From the NCBI RefSeq assembly GCF_040438645.1, contig NZ_CP159253.1:5322501-5386500 (forward strand): a stretch of 64,000 nucleotides of DNA. The letters are read 5' to 3'. Both the position numbers and the translations under genes were made by a program. The notes under the pieces were generated by a model. That model saw nothing but the letters and a program-made list of their open reading frames with translations, had not been told where the DNA came from and did no database searches. Position 1 is the first letter of the stretch; each line of letters starts with the position of its first letter. Origin of the DNA: Mesorhizobium sp. WSM2240. GTDB taxonomy: Bacteria > Pseudomonadota > Alphaproteobacteria > Rhizobiales > Rhizobiaceae. This document shows positions 34,502 through 42,702 of the stretch, piece after piece.

Positions 34502-35605
34502 TCACGCCACCTCCGAGATCTGGTGCGGCGGCCGGCGCGCCGCGAAGGCGTCGGACAGGATCGCTTCGAGTTCCTGGGCGCGGCGCTCGGATGTGTGGTC
34601 GGAAAGAACCCGCTCGCGAGCGTTTCGTCCGACCTGCGCCAGTTCGGCATCAGTCAGGTCGAGCGCGGCGATCACGTCCTCCGTACCGCGCATCGTGATC
34701 ACCTCGCGGCCGGGTTCGAAGAAATCGTCGAGACCTTGCCAGACATCGGTGGCGATAGCCGTGCCACAGGCCGCCGCTTCGAACAGGCGGCCGGAGGGGC
34801 ACCAGCCCATTTCGGCCATCGCGCCCCGCGTGACGTTCAGCGTCAGCCGCGACGAGGCGTAGAAGGCCGGGTGGTCGGGTGGCGGCAGATGGCGGACGAA
34901 GTGAATGTTCGCCGTCCATGGAAAATCGTGGGGATAGAGTGCGCCGCCAATCACGAACCGTTGGTCCGGCCGCAATCTGGCGGGCGCCACTAGGTACCGC
35001 TCGACATCCGCCTGCCGGTCAGCCGCATAGGTGCCGAGATAAGAGAGGTCACCCGCAAAGTCGGGCCGAGGCTCCGCCGGCCGATACTGGTTCGGATCCA
35101 CATGGCCATAGAGCGGCGCCGTCCGTCGCGCGCCGAGTGCGGTTTGGAGTTCGGTCAACGCTGCGCCGCCCGTGTAGCTCAAGACGAGATCGAATCCGCC
35201 GAGGCCGTCCGGCCCGATATATTCGGCCCTGCCGTCCTGCTTCAGATGCGAGAGCGTCACCGGCGTATCGAGATCGTAGAAGACACGCAGGGCCGAGGCC
35301 GCGTCGAGCACCAGGCCGGATGCCGCTATAGCGTCGGGGCAGTAGGAGGTGACGATCGCGACATCGGCATCTGCGATCTCGCGCTCGGCCTTCTGCCGCA
35401 CTTCGCCCCAGTCGGCGTAGAAAACCAGTTGTCCGCCGTCGATGTGATAGAGGTCGCGCGCGCCGGCATAGTAGGAAACGTCATGTTCGAAGAAGGTGAC
35501 CCACCAGCCGCGACGGGCCAGCGCGCCGATCAGCCCGCGCCACAGGGTGGCGTGGCCGTTGCCCCAGGACGAACTGACGGTCAGGCCGAAGATGACGATC
35601 TTCAC
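34502..35605 (-). CDS. CgeB-like glycosyltransferase
   Basis: A 367-residue protein, GTG start at 35605. It begins MKIVIFGLTVSSSWGNGHAT and has the CgeB-type C-terminal donor domain, with LNVTRGAMAEMGWCPSGRLF followed by EAAACGTAIATDVWQG. CgeB proteins are GT-B fold glycosyltransferases, named after a Bacillus spore coat glycosylation protein. Three relatives lie at 50699-54047; this one is most like the last of them (52917-54047). It lies between the histidine phosphatase and nucleotidyltransferase genes. Donor unknown; UDP-xylose or UDP-glucuronate are candidates from the nearby genes. Confidence 0.87.
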   Translation of the reverse strand: MKIVIFGLTVSSSWGNGHATLWRGLIGALARRGWWVTFFEHDVSYYAGARDLYHIDGGQLVFYADWGEVRQKAEREIADADVAIVTSYCPDAIAASGLVLDAASALRVFYDLDTPVTLSHLKQDGRAEYIGPDGLGGFDLVLSYTGGAALTELQTALGARRTAPLYGHVDPNQYRPAEPRPDFAGDLSYLGTYAADRQADVERYLVAPARLRPDQRFVIGGALYPHDFPWTANIHFVRHLPPPDHPAFYASSRLTLNVTRGAMAEMGWCPSGRLFEAAACGTAIATDVWQGLDDFFEPGREVITMRGTEDVIAALDLTDAELAQVGRNARERVLSDHTSERRAQELEAILSDAFAARRPPHQISEVA

Positions 35606-35627
35606 GTCCGCGGCTCCCTCTGATTGA

Positions 35628-36227
35628 TCATGCCACGACCTCGTTCAGCCCGAGCACCTTGCCGCCCCAGTCGCCGGTGACGACGGCGGTGATCGATGCC
35701 GGCGCAACGTCGAAGCGGAAGCAGCTCTGGACCGGCAGGCCGAAGTAGTGGCAGAGAGCAGCCTTGATCACGTCGGCGTGGCTGACCAGCACCACGGCTC
35801 CGCCGCGATGCTGTCTGGCCAGTGCTTCCATGCAGCCAAGCACGCGGCCCTGCACGTCGAGCATCGTCTCACCACCCGGTGTCCTGGCGATGCTACGGTC
35901 CTCGTTCCACCGCTTCCAATCCGGATCGTCGTTCAACTCGTCAAAAGTCCGGCCCGACCATTCGCCGAAGTCGATTTCATCAAGCGCGGGGTTGGCCTGG
36001 ATCTCGCCGAGCCCGCATGCGCCGGCGATTGCGATCGCGGTTTCCCGCGTGCGCTCGCGCGGGCTGGCGTGTATCGCATCGAACTTCTCTCGGCGCATGC
36101 GCTGCGCAAGCCGTGCGGCCTGCGCCAAGCCGGTCTCGCCAAGTACGACACCGCTGGACCGGCCGGCGAGGAAATCGCCTACATTGTCATGCGCGGCGTG
36201 CCGGACCAGGAAGAAGGTGGTGGTCAT
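35628..36227 (-). CDS. Histidine phosphatase family protein
   Basis: A 199-residue phosphatase of the phosphoglycerate mutase/acid phosphatase superfamily. LVRHA supplies the phospho-acceptor His (RHA in place of the commoner RHG), SPRERTRET the second Arg, DEIDFGEW an acidic residue, and VSHADVI the second His. It is coupled to ino1 by a four-base overlap (ATGA), which makes inositol 3-phosphate, or a glycosyl inositol phosphate, a likely substrate. That substrate is inference. Confidence 0.88.
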   Translation of the reverse strand: MTTTFFLVRHAAHDNVGDFLAGRSSGVVLGETGLAQAARLAQRMRREKFDAIHASPRERTRETAIAIAGACGLGEIQANPALDEIDFGEWSGRTFDELNDDPDWKRWNEDRSIARTPGGETMLDVQGRVLGCMEALARQHRGGAVVLVSHADVIKAALCHYFGLPVQSCFRFDVAPASITAVVTGDWGGKVLGLNEVVA

Positions 36228-37327
36228 TCCGCCGCGCCGAGCAGCAGCTCGTCCTCGCCCGCGATGAAGCGCAATGTGCGATCGCGCGCCTCCGCATCGG
36301 TGAATTGCTGCGGCGGCGACTTCATGAAATAGCTCGACGGACCAGTGAGCGCGCCGGCGATGCCGCGGTCCAGCGCCAGCTTGGCGCAGCGAACCGCATC
36401 AATCACGACGCCTGCCGAATTGGGGGAATCCCAGACTTCGAGTTTCAGCTCGGCATTGAGCGGCACCCCGCCGAAAGTGGTGCCTTCCAGCCTAATATAG
36501 GCCCATTTGCGGTCCGTCAGCCACGGCACGTGATCGCTCGGCCCGACATGGATGTCGCCGGCGGCCAGCGGAATGTCGATCTGGCTTGTCACGGCCTGCG
36601 TCTTTGAGATCTTCTTCGATTCCAGCCTTTCGCGCTCCAGCATGTTCAGGAAATCGGTATTGCCGCCGAAATTCAGTTGGTAGGTCCGATCGACCCGCAC
36701 TCCGCGCTCGCGAAACAGATTGGCGAGCATGCGATGGACGATGGTTGCGCCGACCTGGCTTTTTATGTCGTCGCCAATGATCGGCAGACCGCGCTTCTCG
36801 AAGCGCCGGCGCCATTCCGGACGCGACGCGATGAACACCGGGATGCAGTTGACGAAGGCGCAGCCGGCCTCCAGAGCCCGCTCGGCATACCATTCGGTCG
36901 CCCGCTGCGATCCGACCGGCAGGTAGGAGACGAGCACGTCGGTTTCGCTGCGCCCGAGGATTTCGGTGACGTCGGCGACCGGCTCATCGGCTTCCTCGAT
37001 CTTGTCCTCCAGATATTTGCCGATGCCGTCGAGCGTATTTCCTCGTTCGACCCGAACCCCGGTCAATGCTACGTCGGCGAAACGGTGGGTGTTGTTGGGC
37101 GGCGCGTAGATCGCTTCCGCCGCGTCCCTGCCGACCTTTGTCGACGCCACGTCGAAGGCGCAGGCAAGCTCGATATCGCCGACATGATAGCCGCCGAGAT
37201 CGACATTCATCAGCCCCGGAACGGGCTCGTTGCTCTGCGAATTGCGATAGTAGGTAATGCCTTGCAGAAGCGAGGAAGCGCAGTTTCCAACTCCCACAAC
37301 CCCAATCCGAACCTTTTTGGACTTCAT
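36224..37327 (-). CDS. ino1: Inositol-3-phosphate synthase
   Basis: Converts glucose 6-phosphate to 1L-myo-inositol 1-phosphate (also called inositol 3-phosphate) with bound NAD. The 367-residue length fits the short bacterial/archaeal type. [16 protein letters not shown] is the NAD motif; [24 protein letters not shown] and [12 protein letters not shown] are the catalytic-domain signatures with conserved Lys. ATG 37327 begins just before the Rossmann strand. It is the first gene of the ten-gene leftward operon, 47 bases behind a GGAAC-N16-GGTT promoter. De novo inositol synthesis is rare in this group, so inositol is probably built into the product. Confidence 0.93.
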   Translation of the reverse strand: MKSKKVRIGVVGVGNCASSLLQGITYYRNSQSNEPVPGLMNVDLGGYHVGDIELACAFDVASTKVGRDAAEAIYAPPNNTHRFADVALTGVRVERGNTLDGIGKYLEDKIEEADEPVADVTEILGRSETDVLVSYLPVGSQRATEWYAERALEAGCAFVNCIPVFIASRPEWRRRFEKRGLPIIGDDIKSQVGATIVHRMLANLFRERGVRVDRTYQLNFGGNTDFLNMLERERLESKKISKTQAVTSQIDIPLAAGDIHVGPSDHVPWLTDRKWAYIRLEGTTFGGVPLNAELKLEVWDSPNSAGVVIDAVRCAKLALDRGIAGALTGPSSYFMKSPPQQFTDAEARDRTLRFIAGEDELLLGAAE

Positions 37328-37373
37328 GAAAATACCGCCTGTAGGCTGACTGAAATACGGTCTCCGGCCGCCT

Positions 37374-37398
37374 AACCGCGATGATGCCGGTTTGTTCC
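37374..37398 (-). promoter_or_regulatory. EcfG-like promoter of the leftward carbohydrate operon
   Basis: Minus strand GGAAC (37398-37394), 16 bases, GGTT (37377-37374), 47 bases ahead of ino1. It shares its -10 variant with the promoter of the rightward half at 45987-46011. Confidence 0.6.
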
Positions 37399-37482
37399 CG
37401 AGCCGCTGCAGCCGTCCTAAGCGAGGATGCCAGCTGCAGCCGCTCCTCCCAGATTGAGCCTCCGCTCAGGGTCGCGAGACGC

Positions 37483-37507
37483 GGAACATGTCGATGGCGT
37501 TTCCGTT
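37483..37507 (+). promoter_or_regulatory. EcfG-type promoter
   Basis: GGAAC (37483-37487), 16 bases, CGTT (37504-37507), 36 bases ahead of the BON-domain gene. Full consensus match, divergent from the ino1 promoter. Confidence 0.78.
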
Positions 37508-37542
37508 CTAGAAACGGGCGGAGCTAATCAAAGGAGAAGAAA

Positions 37543-38340
37543 ATGGCGAACGGCAGAGGAAGGTCCGGCGGAAGCGGATATGACAACGAATACGAGACCG
37601 AGGATCTGAGGTATGGCGGCCCCTACGAGCGAGGACGCCGGCCGGGCATGGGCGGTCAGGATTACGGACAGCAACGCGGCGAGCAGTTTTCCGGCGGCGG
37701 CTATTCGGGAAGCCGCACCTACGGCCAGAGCGATTATGCACGCGGCGGCTCACAGGGCGGAGGCTATGACGAATGGAGCAGCGGCGGCGGGCGGTTTTCG
37801 AGTGGGCAGGGCGGCTACCGCGGCGGTGGCGGCTATGGCGGACAGGAGCGCTATTCCGAGTATGGCGGGCCGGAACGCTATTTCGATTACCGCGGCCGGG
37901 AACGGCCGATGCGCTATGGCGCCCCCGGCCGCTTCTACGGCGGCGAAGAGCGTGGCTATGAACGGGGCGGCCGGGATTTCTGGGACAAGGCGAGCGACGA
38001 GGTCTCGTCCTGGTTCGGCGATCGTGAAGCCGAACGACGCCGGGAGATGGACCAGTATCGCGGGCGCGGGCCGAAGGGCTACACGCGCTCTGACGACCGC
38101 ATCAAGGAAGATGTCAACGACCGCCTGACCGATGACGGCAGCCTCGACGCCACCGAGATAGAGGTCGATGTGAACGATCGCGAGGTTACGCTTTCCGGCA
38201 CCGTCAACAGCCGCATCGACAAGCGTCGCGCCGAGGATTTGGCGGAAGCAGTTTCGGGCGTCTCGCATGTCCAGAACAACATCCGGGTGAGACAGAGCGA
38301 GCAATACACCCCCGGCGCCGCGACAATGCCGGTGCGCTGA
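37543..38340 (+). CDS. Glycine-rich protein with C-terminal BON domain
   Basis: A 265-residue protein. The first two thirds are low complexity, rich in Gly, Tyr, Arg and Ser (GRGRSGGSGY-type blocks, several RYSEYGG and ERYFDYRG variants). A BON domain occupies about 185-255 (DRIKEDVNDRLTDDGSLDAT, then LSGTVNSRIDKRRAEDLAE). BON domains bind phospholipid or support envelope integrity; such Gly-rich BON proteins are frequent EcfG targets. AAAGGAG stands before the ATG, and no signal peptide is evident. A strong hairpin terminator follows. Confidence 0.86.
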   Translation: MANGRGRSGGSGYDNEYETEDLRYGGPYERGRRPGMGGQDYGQQRGEQFSGGGYSGSRTYGQSDYARGGSQGGGYDEWSSGGGRFSSGQGGYRGGGGYGGQERYSEYGGPERYFDYRGRERPMRYGAPGRFYGGEERGYERGGRDFWDKASDEVSSWFGDREAERRREMDQYRGRGPKGYTRSDDRIKEDVNDRLTDDGSLDATEIEVDVNDREVTLSGTVNSRIDKRRAEDLAEAVSGVSHVQNNIRVRQSEQYTPGAATMPVR

Positions 38341-38357
38341 GCTCAGGTCCGGCAATC

Positions 38358-38389
38358 AAAACCCTCCTCCGGTTGCGGAGGAGGGTTTT
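38358..38389. terminator. Strong hairpin terminator between convergent genes
   Basis: A perfect 14-base-pair stem, AAAACCCTCCTCCG / CGGAGGAGGGTTTT, with a GTTG loop. It ends in TTTT on the plus strand and, by symmetry, on the minus strand too, so it can stop transcription from both the BON-domain gene and the convergent DUF3618 operon. Confidence 0.92.
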
Positions 38390-38456
38390 GCCGCCTGCTC
38401 TGGTCTGCATCAAACGATCGCTGACCGCCGAAAATAGCCCCAGAACTATCGCTGCC

Positions 38457-39374
38457 TCAGCGTTCCTGTTGCGAACCCATCTTGTCTCGGACGGTTTCTT
38501 CGGTTCGTTCAGCCGCGGATTTGAATACCTCGCCGACCCGGTCGGCCACCGTGGTCTTGTCGTCTCCGGTCAGCCCCTGCCGGTCGGCCTCTTTCTGGGC
38601 CGCACCATAGGCTTCAGCGGCGACGTCCTTGGCCTCGTCCATGCCTTTCTCGTACAGGTCCTCGCCAGCATGGCGCAGCTTCCTGCCGTATTTGCCGAGC
38701 GTCTCGTCCTCCAGGCGCGTATGCGGCAGCATGGCGCCGATCGCGGTTCCAAGCGTCAGGCCAAGTGCAGCAAGCACCAGCGGCTCGCGCTCGAACATGT
38801 CTTCCGCCGCATGGCGGGCCTGCGCGCCCATGCCACGCGACCTGTCGGCGAAGCTCCGGGCGCCGCCAGCAACGCCGCGGGCGCTCCCGGCTATGCTTTC
38901 TCCGGCGCCTGCGAGCGTCTGTCCGACCGAGCCGGCGGCTTCGCTAGCCATTTCCATGGCGGAACTGGCCGCGCCGGCAGCCTTGTCGGCGATCGAACCG
39001 CCGCCGCGTCCCGCCGAGCTGTAATCGCCCAGATCCGCATCGCTTGATGGGTAGTCGCCGTTCCAGCCCTCGCGCGCGCCATACTCGCCCATGCCGTAGC
39101 GGGCCTCGGCGTGCCGCGAGGAGGACGCGCCCTGCCCAAACATCAGCCAGGCCAGGCCTGCGCCGACAAGGGTCAGCGGCAGCGGGTTGTCGCGTACCTG
39201 CGCCTTCAGATTGTTGAGCGCGGCCGAGCCGTCGCCGCCCGCGAACATGCCGGTTATTTCGTCGATCATCTGGCCGGGCGTCATCTTGCTTCTGAGCGTT
39301 TCGGCGGTATTGGCCACTCTTGCCCGCGCGGCTTCCGCCTCGCGTTCCAGTTCGGCTGCGGATTTGTCCATCAT
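38457..39374 (-). CDS. DUF3618 membrane-associated protein
   Basis: A 305-residue protein. The N-terminal DUF3618 region runs from SAAELEREAEAARARVANTA with the TLRSKMTPGQMIDE motif. A short hydrophobic segment lies at about 68-84 (PLPLTLVGAGLAWLMFG), then a long Ala/Ser/Gly-rich region and a second hydrophobic stretch (LVLAALGLTLGTAIGAMLP). The C-terminus is charged and helical, LEA-like. It is the last gene of a leftward operon with holin-like and LEA-like genes and overlaps the preceding gene by four bases. An envelope stress role is inferred. Confidence 0.83.
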   Translation of the reverse strand: MMDKSAAELEREAEAARARVANTAETLRSKMTPGQMIDEITGMFAGGDGSAALNNLKAQVRDNPLPLTLVGAGLAWLMFGQGASSSRHAEARYGMGEYGAREGWNGDYPSSDADLGDYSSAGRGGGSIADKAAGAASSAMEMASEAAGSVGQTLAGAGESIAGSARGVAGGARSFADRSRGMGAQARHAAEDMFEREPLVLAALGLTLGTAIGAMLPHTRLEDETLGKYGRKLRHAGEDLYEKGMDEAKDVAAEAYGAAQKEADRQGLTGDDKTTVADRVGEVFKSAAERTEETVRDKMGSQQER

Positions 39375-39766
39375 TTCAATTGCTCCTTGACCACCCGGAC
39401 GTCGCGCTTGAGCTGCTCCTCGGTCCGATCAGGGTTAAGTTCCGATGGTGACAGATTGGCTCTGCCGGTGCGAAGTAGGATGACGCCGATCACCGCGACC
39501 ACCACGCCGACGGCCAGCGACGACCAACCGGCGCCGAGGCCGGCATTGGCGAGCGCGATCACCAGCGCCTGCAGGAGAACGATCAGCGCGGCGAGCAGGC
39601 AAACGGCGCCGCCGAGGATTTCGACCGCGCCGCTGCCAACGTTGCTGACTTTCTCCGACATTTCCGCGCGCAGCAGTCTCGCTTCGGTCTGCAGAAGCGT
39701 TGTCACCTGTTGCGCAAGATCGCTGAGCAGCGTCGTGACGCTGCGGCTGTCCTGATGCTCATTCAT
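39371..39766 (-). CDS. Phage-holin-superfamily membrane protein (DUF1469-like)
   Basis: A 131-residue protein with an amphipathic N-terminal helix (SVTTLLSDLAQQVTTLLQTE), then two membrane helices (about 48-72 and 77-97) and a charged tail. This is the layout of the holin-X/DUF1469 proteins found in chromosomal stress operons with DUF3618; it is not a sign of a prophage here. Its start overlaps the end of the upstream gene by eight bases and its stop overlaps the DUF3618 start. Confidence 0.82.
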   Translation of the reverse strand: MNEHQDSRSVTTLLSDLAQQVTTLLQTEARLLRAEMSEKVSNVGSGAVEILGGAVCLLAALIVLLQALVIALANAGLGAGWSSLAVGVVVAVIGVILLRTGRANLSPSELNPDRTEEQLKRDVRVVKEQLK

Positions 39767-40391
39767 AGCCGCTGCTCCGGGTTTCGGTTCCGCCATATGG
39801 TTGCTGTGCTTCGCCGGTACTCTGCTGCATTTGCTGGCCGCTTCCAGCCGTCGGACCGAATTCATCGGCGGTCCACGGCTCGTCGCCGCCAGCCCGTCGT
39901 TGTGGCTGCTTAGAATCGGCGGACGCAGGCATGCTGCTCTTCACGAACCGGCCGAGCGCCAGTCCGGCAAGAAGCGATCCGGCGATGAGCGCGCCGGAAT
40001 TTTCACGGCCAAAAGTTCGCACGTCCTCGATGACATCGGCGAAGGGCTTGTTCTTCAAAGAGCCGGCGAAGCGTTCGATGCCGTTCGCCGCCTGCAGCAT
40101 GAACTGCGAGGCGGCGCGCTGATCGCTTCCGGCCAGATGGTCGCCTGCCGCCCGCAATGCGCCGCCGAAGGCGGCAAGACTGGCGCTGACGTCCTGTTGG
40201 GCGGCTTCCGCCTGCTCCGTTGCCGCGGCCTTGGCCTCGGAGGCGTATTCGCCGGCCTTCCGGGTAACCTCGTCGCGTGCATCGTGCAGCGCCTCTCTGG
40301 CCGATTGCGCTTCACGTCTGATTGTATCCTGCGCGCTGCCGACGTTCATGTCAGCCTGTTGCTGACGGCGGTCTGGATCGTTGGTTGGCAT
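39759..40391 (-). CDS. LEA-like/nutrient-deprivation-type membrane protein
   Basis: A 210-residue protein. Residues 25-90 are an Ala-, Glu- and Lys-rich amphipathic helix with 11-residue-like periodicity (REAQSAREALHDARDEVTRK), similar to late-embryogenesis-abundant proteins. A hydrophobic segment near 145-160 (SGALIAGSLLAGLALGRF) is followed by a disordered Gln/Gly-rich tail. Rhizobial relatives are often annotated as nutrient-deprivation-induced proteins. ATG 40391 has GGAGAG upstream; an upstream frame to 40598 is not used. It is coupled to the holin-like gene. Confidence 0.75.
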   Translation of the reverse strand: MPTNDPDRRQQQADMNVGSAQDTIRREAQSAREALHDARDEVTRKAGEYASEAKAAATEQAEAAQQDVSASLAAFGGALRAAGDHLAGSDQRAASQFMLQAANGIERFAGSLKNKPFADVIEDVRTFGRENSGALIAGSLLAGLALGRFVKSSMPASADSKQPQRRAGGDEPWTADEFGPTAGSGQQMQQSTGEAQQPYGGTETRSSGYE

Positions 40392-40402
40392 GGCTGCTCT
40401 CC

Positions 40403-40477
40403 TCACGAGAATCCGAGAAACGAAAGGATGGCCAGCACGACGACAATGAGGCCGATGAGATAAATGACACTGTTCAT
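40403..40477 (-). CDS. 24-residue membrane peptide
   Basis: MNSVIYLIGLIVVVLAILSF followed by LGFS: a single hydrophobic helix. GGAGGT lies six bases before the ATG, a near-perfect ribosome site. I recall similar tiny proteins in other Rhizobiales in the same position ahead of DUF3618-type operons. It is the first gene of the leftward operon, 26 bases after a promoter candidate and 11 bases before the LEA-like gene start. Confidence 0.7.
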   Translation of the reverse strand: MNSVIYLIGLIVVVLAILSFLGFS

Positions 40478-40502
40478 GCGGGGCACCTCCTGTTGGGGAT
40501 CG

Positions 40503-40528
40503 AACTTCTGAAGTCACCCTGATGTTCC
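40503..40528 (-). promoter_or_regulatory. EcfG-like promoter candidate
   Basis: Minus strand GGAAC (40528-40524), 17 bases, AGTT (40506-40503), ahead of the membrane peptide and the LEA-like/holin-like/DUF3618 genes. The first -10 base is not C. Confidence 0.45.
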
Positions 40529-40653
40529 TGCGATGAGTGCATTTTTTTCCGGCTGGAGCCGCAGTCGTTACTGGGCTGTTCATGGGCGCTATTTGCAACC
40601 GATGCGGCCACTGGGAGTTCTTCGGCGGCAGGGCCTGAAATCCGGAGATGGCA

Positions 40654-41640
40654 GTGGCGGCGAAAACCGAATTTGCTGAGTTGGAAAATGGACGTGGCCG
40701 CGACGCCGACCGGCCGTCCGAAATCCCGCTGGCGGGGTGGAGGGATATTGTCTGGCGCGTCTGGCGGGAAGTCGGCCAGGACCGGGTTCTTCTGATCGCC
40801 GCCGGCGCAACCTTCTACCTTCTGCTAGCCCTTTTCCCCGCGCTCGCCGCCTTCGTTTCGCTGTATGGCTTCGTCGCTAACCCCGCCACGGTAGCTGACC
40901 ATGTCTCCCATCTCGGAGGCCTGCTGCCTTCGGCCGGCGTCGACATCATCCGAAGCCAGTTGGAGGCGCTCGCTTCGCAGGACCAGCAGGCCTTGGGAAT
41001 AGGCTTCCTGATCGGACTGGCGATCGCGCTGTGGAGCGCAAACAACGGCGTCAAGGCGCTGTTCGACGCCATGGACATTGCTTACGAGGAGACCGAAAAG
41101 CGCGGCTTCATAAAGCTGAATCTGATTTCGATCGCCTTCACAATGGGTGCGCTGCTGATCGCGATAGGTCTCATCCTGACGGTCGGCGTGGTCCCCGCCG
41201 TGCTCGCTTATCTGCGACTCGACGCCTGGACGGAAGCGCTCGTCGCCATGGGGCGATGGCCGGTGCTGCTCGTAGCCATCCTTGCCGGCATCTCGCTGAT
41301 CTACCGCTTCGGGCCCAGCCGACGCCCGCCGAAATGGCGATGGCTGAGTTGGGGCGCGGTAATCGCCACCGTGGTATGGATCGGGGCGTCGTGGACTTTC
41401 TCGTTTTACCTGCGCAATTTTGCCGATTACAACGCGACCTACGGATCGCTGGGTGCAGTAATCGGACTGATGATGTGGACCTGGATTTCGGTGATCATCC
41501 TGATCATCGGCGCGGAGATCAATGCCGAGATAGAGCACCAGACGGCGCGCGATTCTACTGTCGGCGAGCGCCCCAAGCCGATGGGTGAACGCGGCGCCGT
41601 GGTCGCGGACACGCTCGGCAAGACCGCCGGGGAATTGTAG
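40654..41640 (+). CDS. YihY/BrkB family membrane protein
   Basis: A protein of about 328 residues with six or so membrane helices: around ATFYLLLALFPALAAFVSLYG, LGIGFLIGLAIALWSANNGV, ALLIAIGLILTVGVVPAVLA, WPVLLVAILAGISLIYRF and two more before IIGAEINAE. This is the YihY/BrkB pattern (once called RNase BN, which is not its function). It may export a small molecule or affect envelope properties; function unsettled. GTG 40654 is six bases after CGGAG; the ATG at 40648 touches that ribosome site. No EcfG-like promoter was found. The EIEHQTARDSTVGERP end is typical. Confidence 0.88.
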   Translation: MAAKTEFAELENGRGRDADRPSEIPLAGWRDIVWRVWREVGQDRVLLIAAGATFYLLLALFPALAAFVSLYGFVANPATVADHVSHLGGLLPSAGVDIIRSQLEALASQDQQALGIGFLIGLAIALWSANNGVKALFDAMDIAYEETEKRGFIKLNLISIAFTMGALLIAIGLILTVGVVPAVLAYLRLDAWTEALVAMGRWPVLLVAILAGISLIYRFGPSRRPPKWRWLSWGAVIATVVWIGASWTFSFYLRNFADYNATYGSLGAVIGLMMWTWISVIILIIGAEINAEIEHQTARDSTVGERPKPMGERGAVVADTLGKTAGEL

Positions 41641-41655
41641 CTTTGGCTCGCTTGC

Positions 41656-42567
41656 TTACAAACGTTCGGACCGCCGTTCCGCGATCCTGTTGTGGATGGC
41701 GGTGGCGGCGATGGCCGCGTGCCCAACCGCCACGGAAATCTGGTTCAATTCGTTGACAATGTCGCCGGCCGAAAAAAGGCCGGGTACCGTGGTCTCCTGA
41801 TGCGCATCGACGACAAGGCAGCCGGCCCTGTTGACCTCGCCTCCCAACATCAGCGCAAGGTCTGTCCTGGGCCTCGACCCCATTGCCAGATAGACGCCGT
41901 CGAACCAATTCGTCTGGCCATCGGGATGGACTGTGACAATTGCGTCCTCGGGCTCTTCAAGCCTTGTTACTGGAGTTTCGACCACTTCGACACCGGCCTC
42001 AGCCAGACCTTTTCGGTCGGATGCGCCGATGCAGCCCGAGGCCACCAGAAGGGTGATTGCTTCGCTGAAACTGCGTAGGAAAAGCGCCTCTTTCGCGGCG
42101 CGTTCGGCCTCTCCCCATACAGCGATCGTCTTGCCGATGAATTCGAAGCCATCGCAGATCGGACAAAGCCTGACCTTGTCGCGCATGATCAACTCTTCGC
42201 TGAAGCCAGGCACATCAGGCAGCTTGTCCTCGACTCCGGCGGCGGTCAGAATGTTGGCGGCGCTCAGTGTTCGGCCGCAGGCGGAGACCACGAACCCGTC
42301 ACCCGAACGTTTGATCTCCGAAACCGTCCCGGTCTCGATAATGGCGCCAAAACGCTGCGCTTGGGCATGCATGTGACCGAGCAATTCCAGGCCGGAAAGT
42401 CCGCCGGGAAAGCCGGGATAATTGCGTATGGAACTGATCCACTTCGCGCGGCTGCGGCCGGCGTCGATCACCATGGCCCTGCGGCGAAACCTGGCGAGGT
42501 AGGTCGCAGCCGCCAGGCCTGCAGGTCCGCCGCCGATGATCAGGCAGTCCAGTTGCATATCGTTCAT
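41656..42567 (-). CDS. Thioredoxin reductase-like NAD(P)/FAD oxidoreductase
   Basis: A 303-residue flavoenzyme. The N-terminal GGGPAGLAAATYLARF binds FAD, LCPICDGFE contains the redox CxxC, and LFSAGDIVNE closes the FAD site. The NAD(P) site reads VWGEAERAAKE, in which the usual G-x-G-x-x-G/A is degenerate (WGEAERA), so cofactor use may be unusual. It is shorter than or equal to bacterial TrxB (about 310-320) and is probably a paralogue acting on another disulfide or quinone. The gene lies 135 bases behind the Thr/Ser-rich gene on the same strand. Confidence 0.85.
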   Translation of the reverse strand: MNDMQLDCLIIGGGPAGLAAATYLARFRRRAMVIDAGRSRAKWISSIRNYPGFPGGLSGLELLGHMHAQAQRFGAIIETGTVSEIKRSGDGFVVSACGRTLSAANILTAAGVEDKLPDVPGFSEELIMRDKVRLCPICDGFEFIGKTIAVWGEAERAAKEALFLRSFSEAITLLVASGCIGASDRKGLAEAGVEVVETPVTRLEEPEDAIVTVHPDGQTNWFDGVYLAMGSRPRTDLALMLGGEVNRAGCLVVDAHQETTVPGLFSAGDIVNELNQISVAVGHAAIAATAIHNRIAERRSERL

Positions 42568-42702
42568 GTCACATCGATCGCGAAGTCGGCATGCGTGGTC
42601 GCCTGAACAGGCGGGCTTGGCGGTGATTATTCAAGATATCGTTGATGAGATCGGCGGGGCGGGCGCTGTCGCCGCCCCGCCGATAGACAAAGGTCATCCC
42701 AT

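Noticed and set aside
39371..39766. Prophage or lysis gene
   Set aside because: The holin-superfamily match is to a chromosomal membrane family; no phage gene surrounds it.
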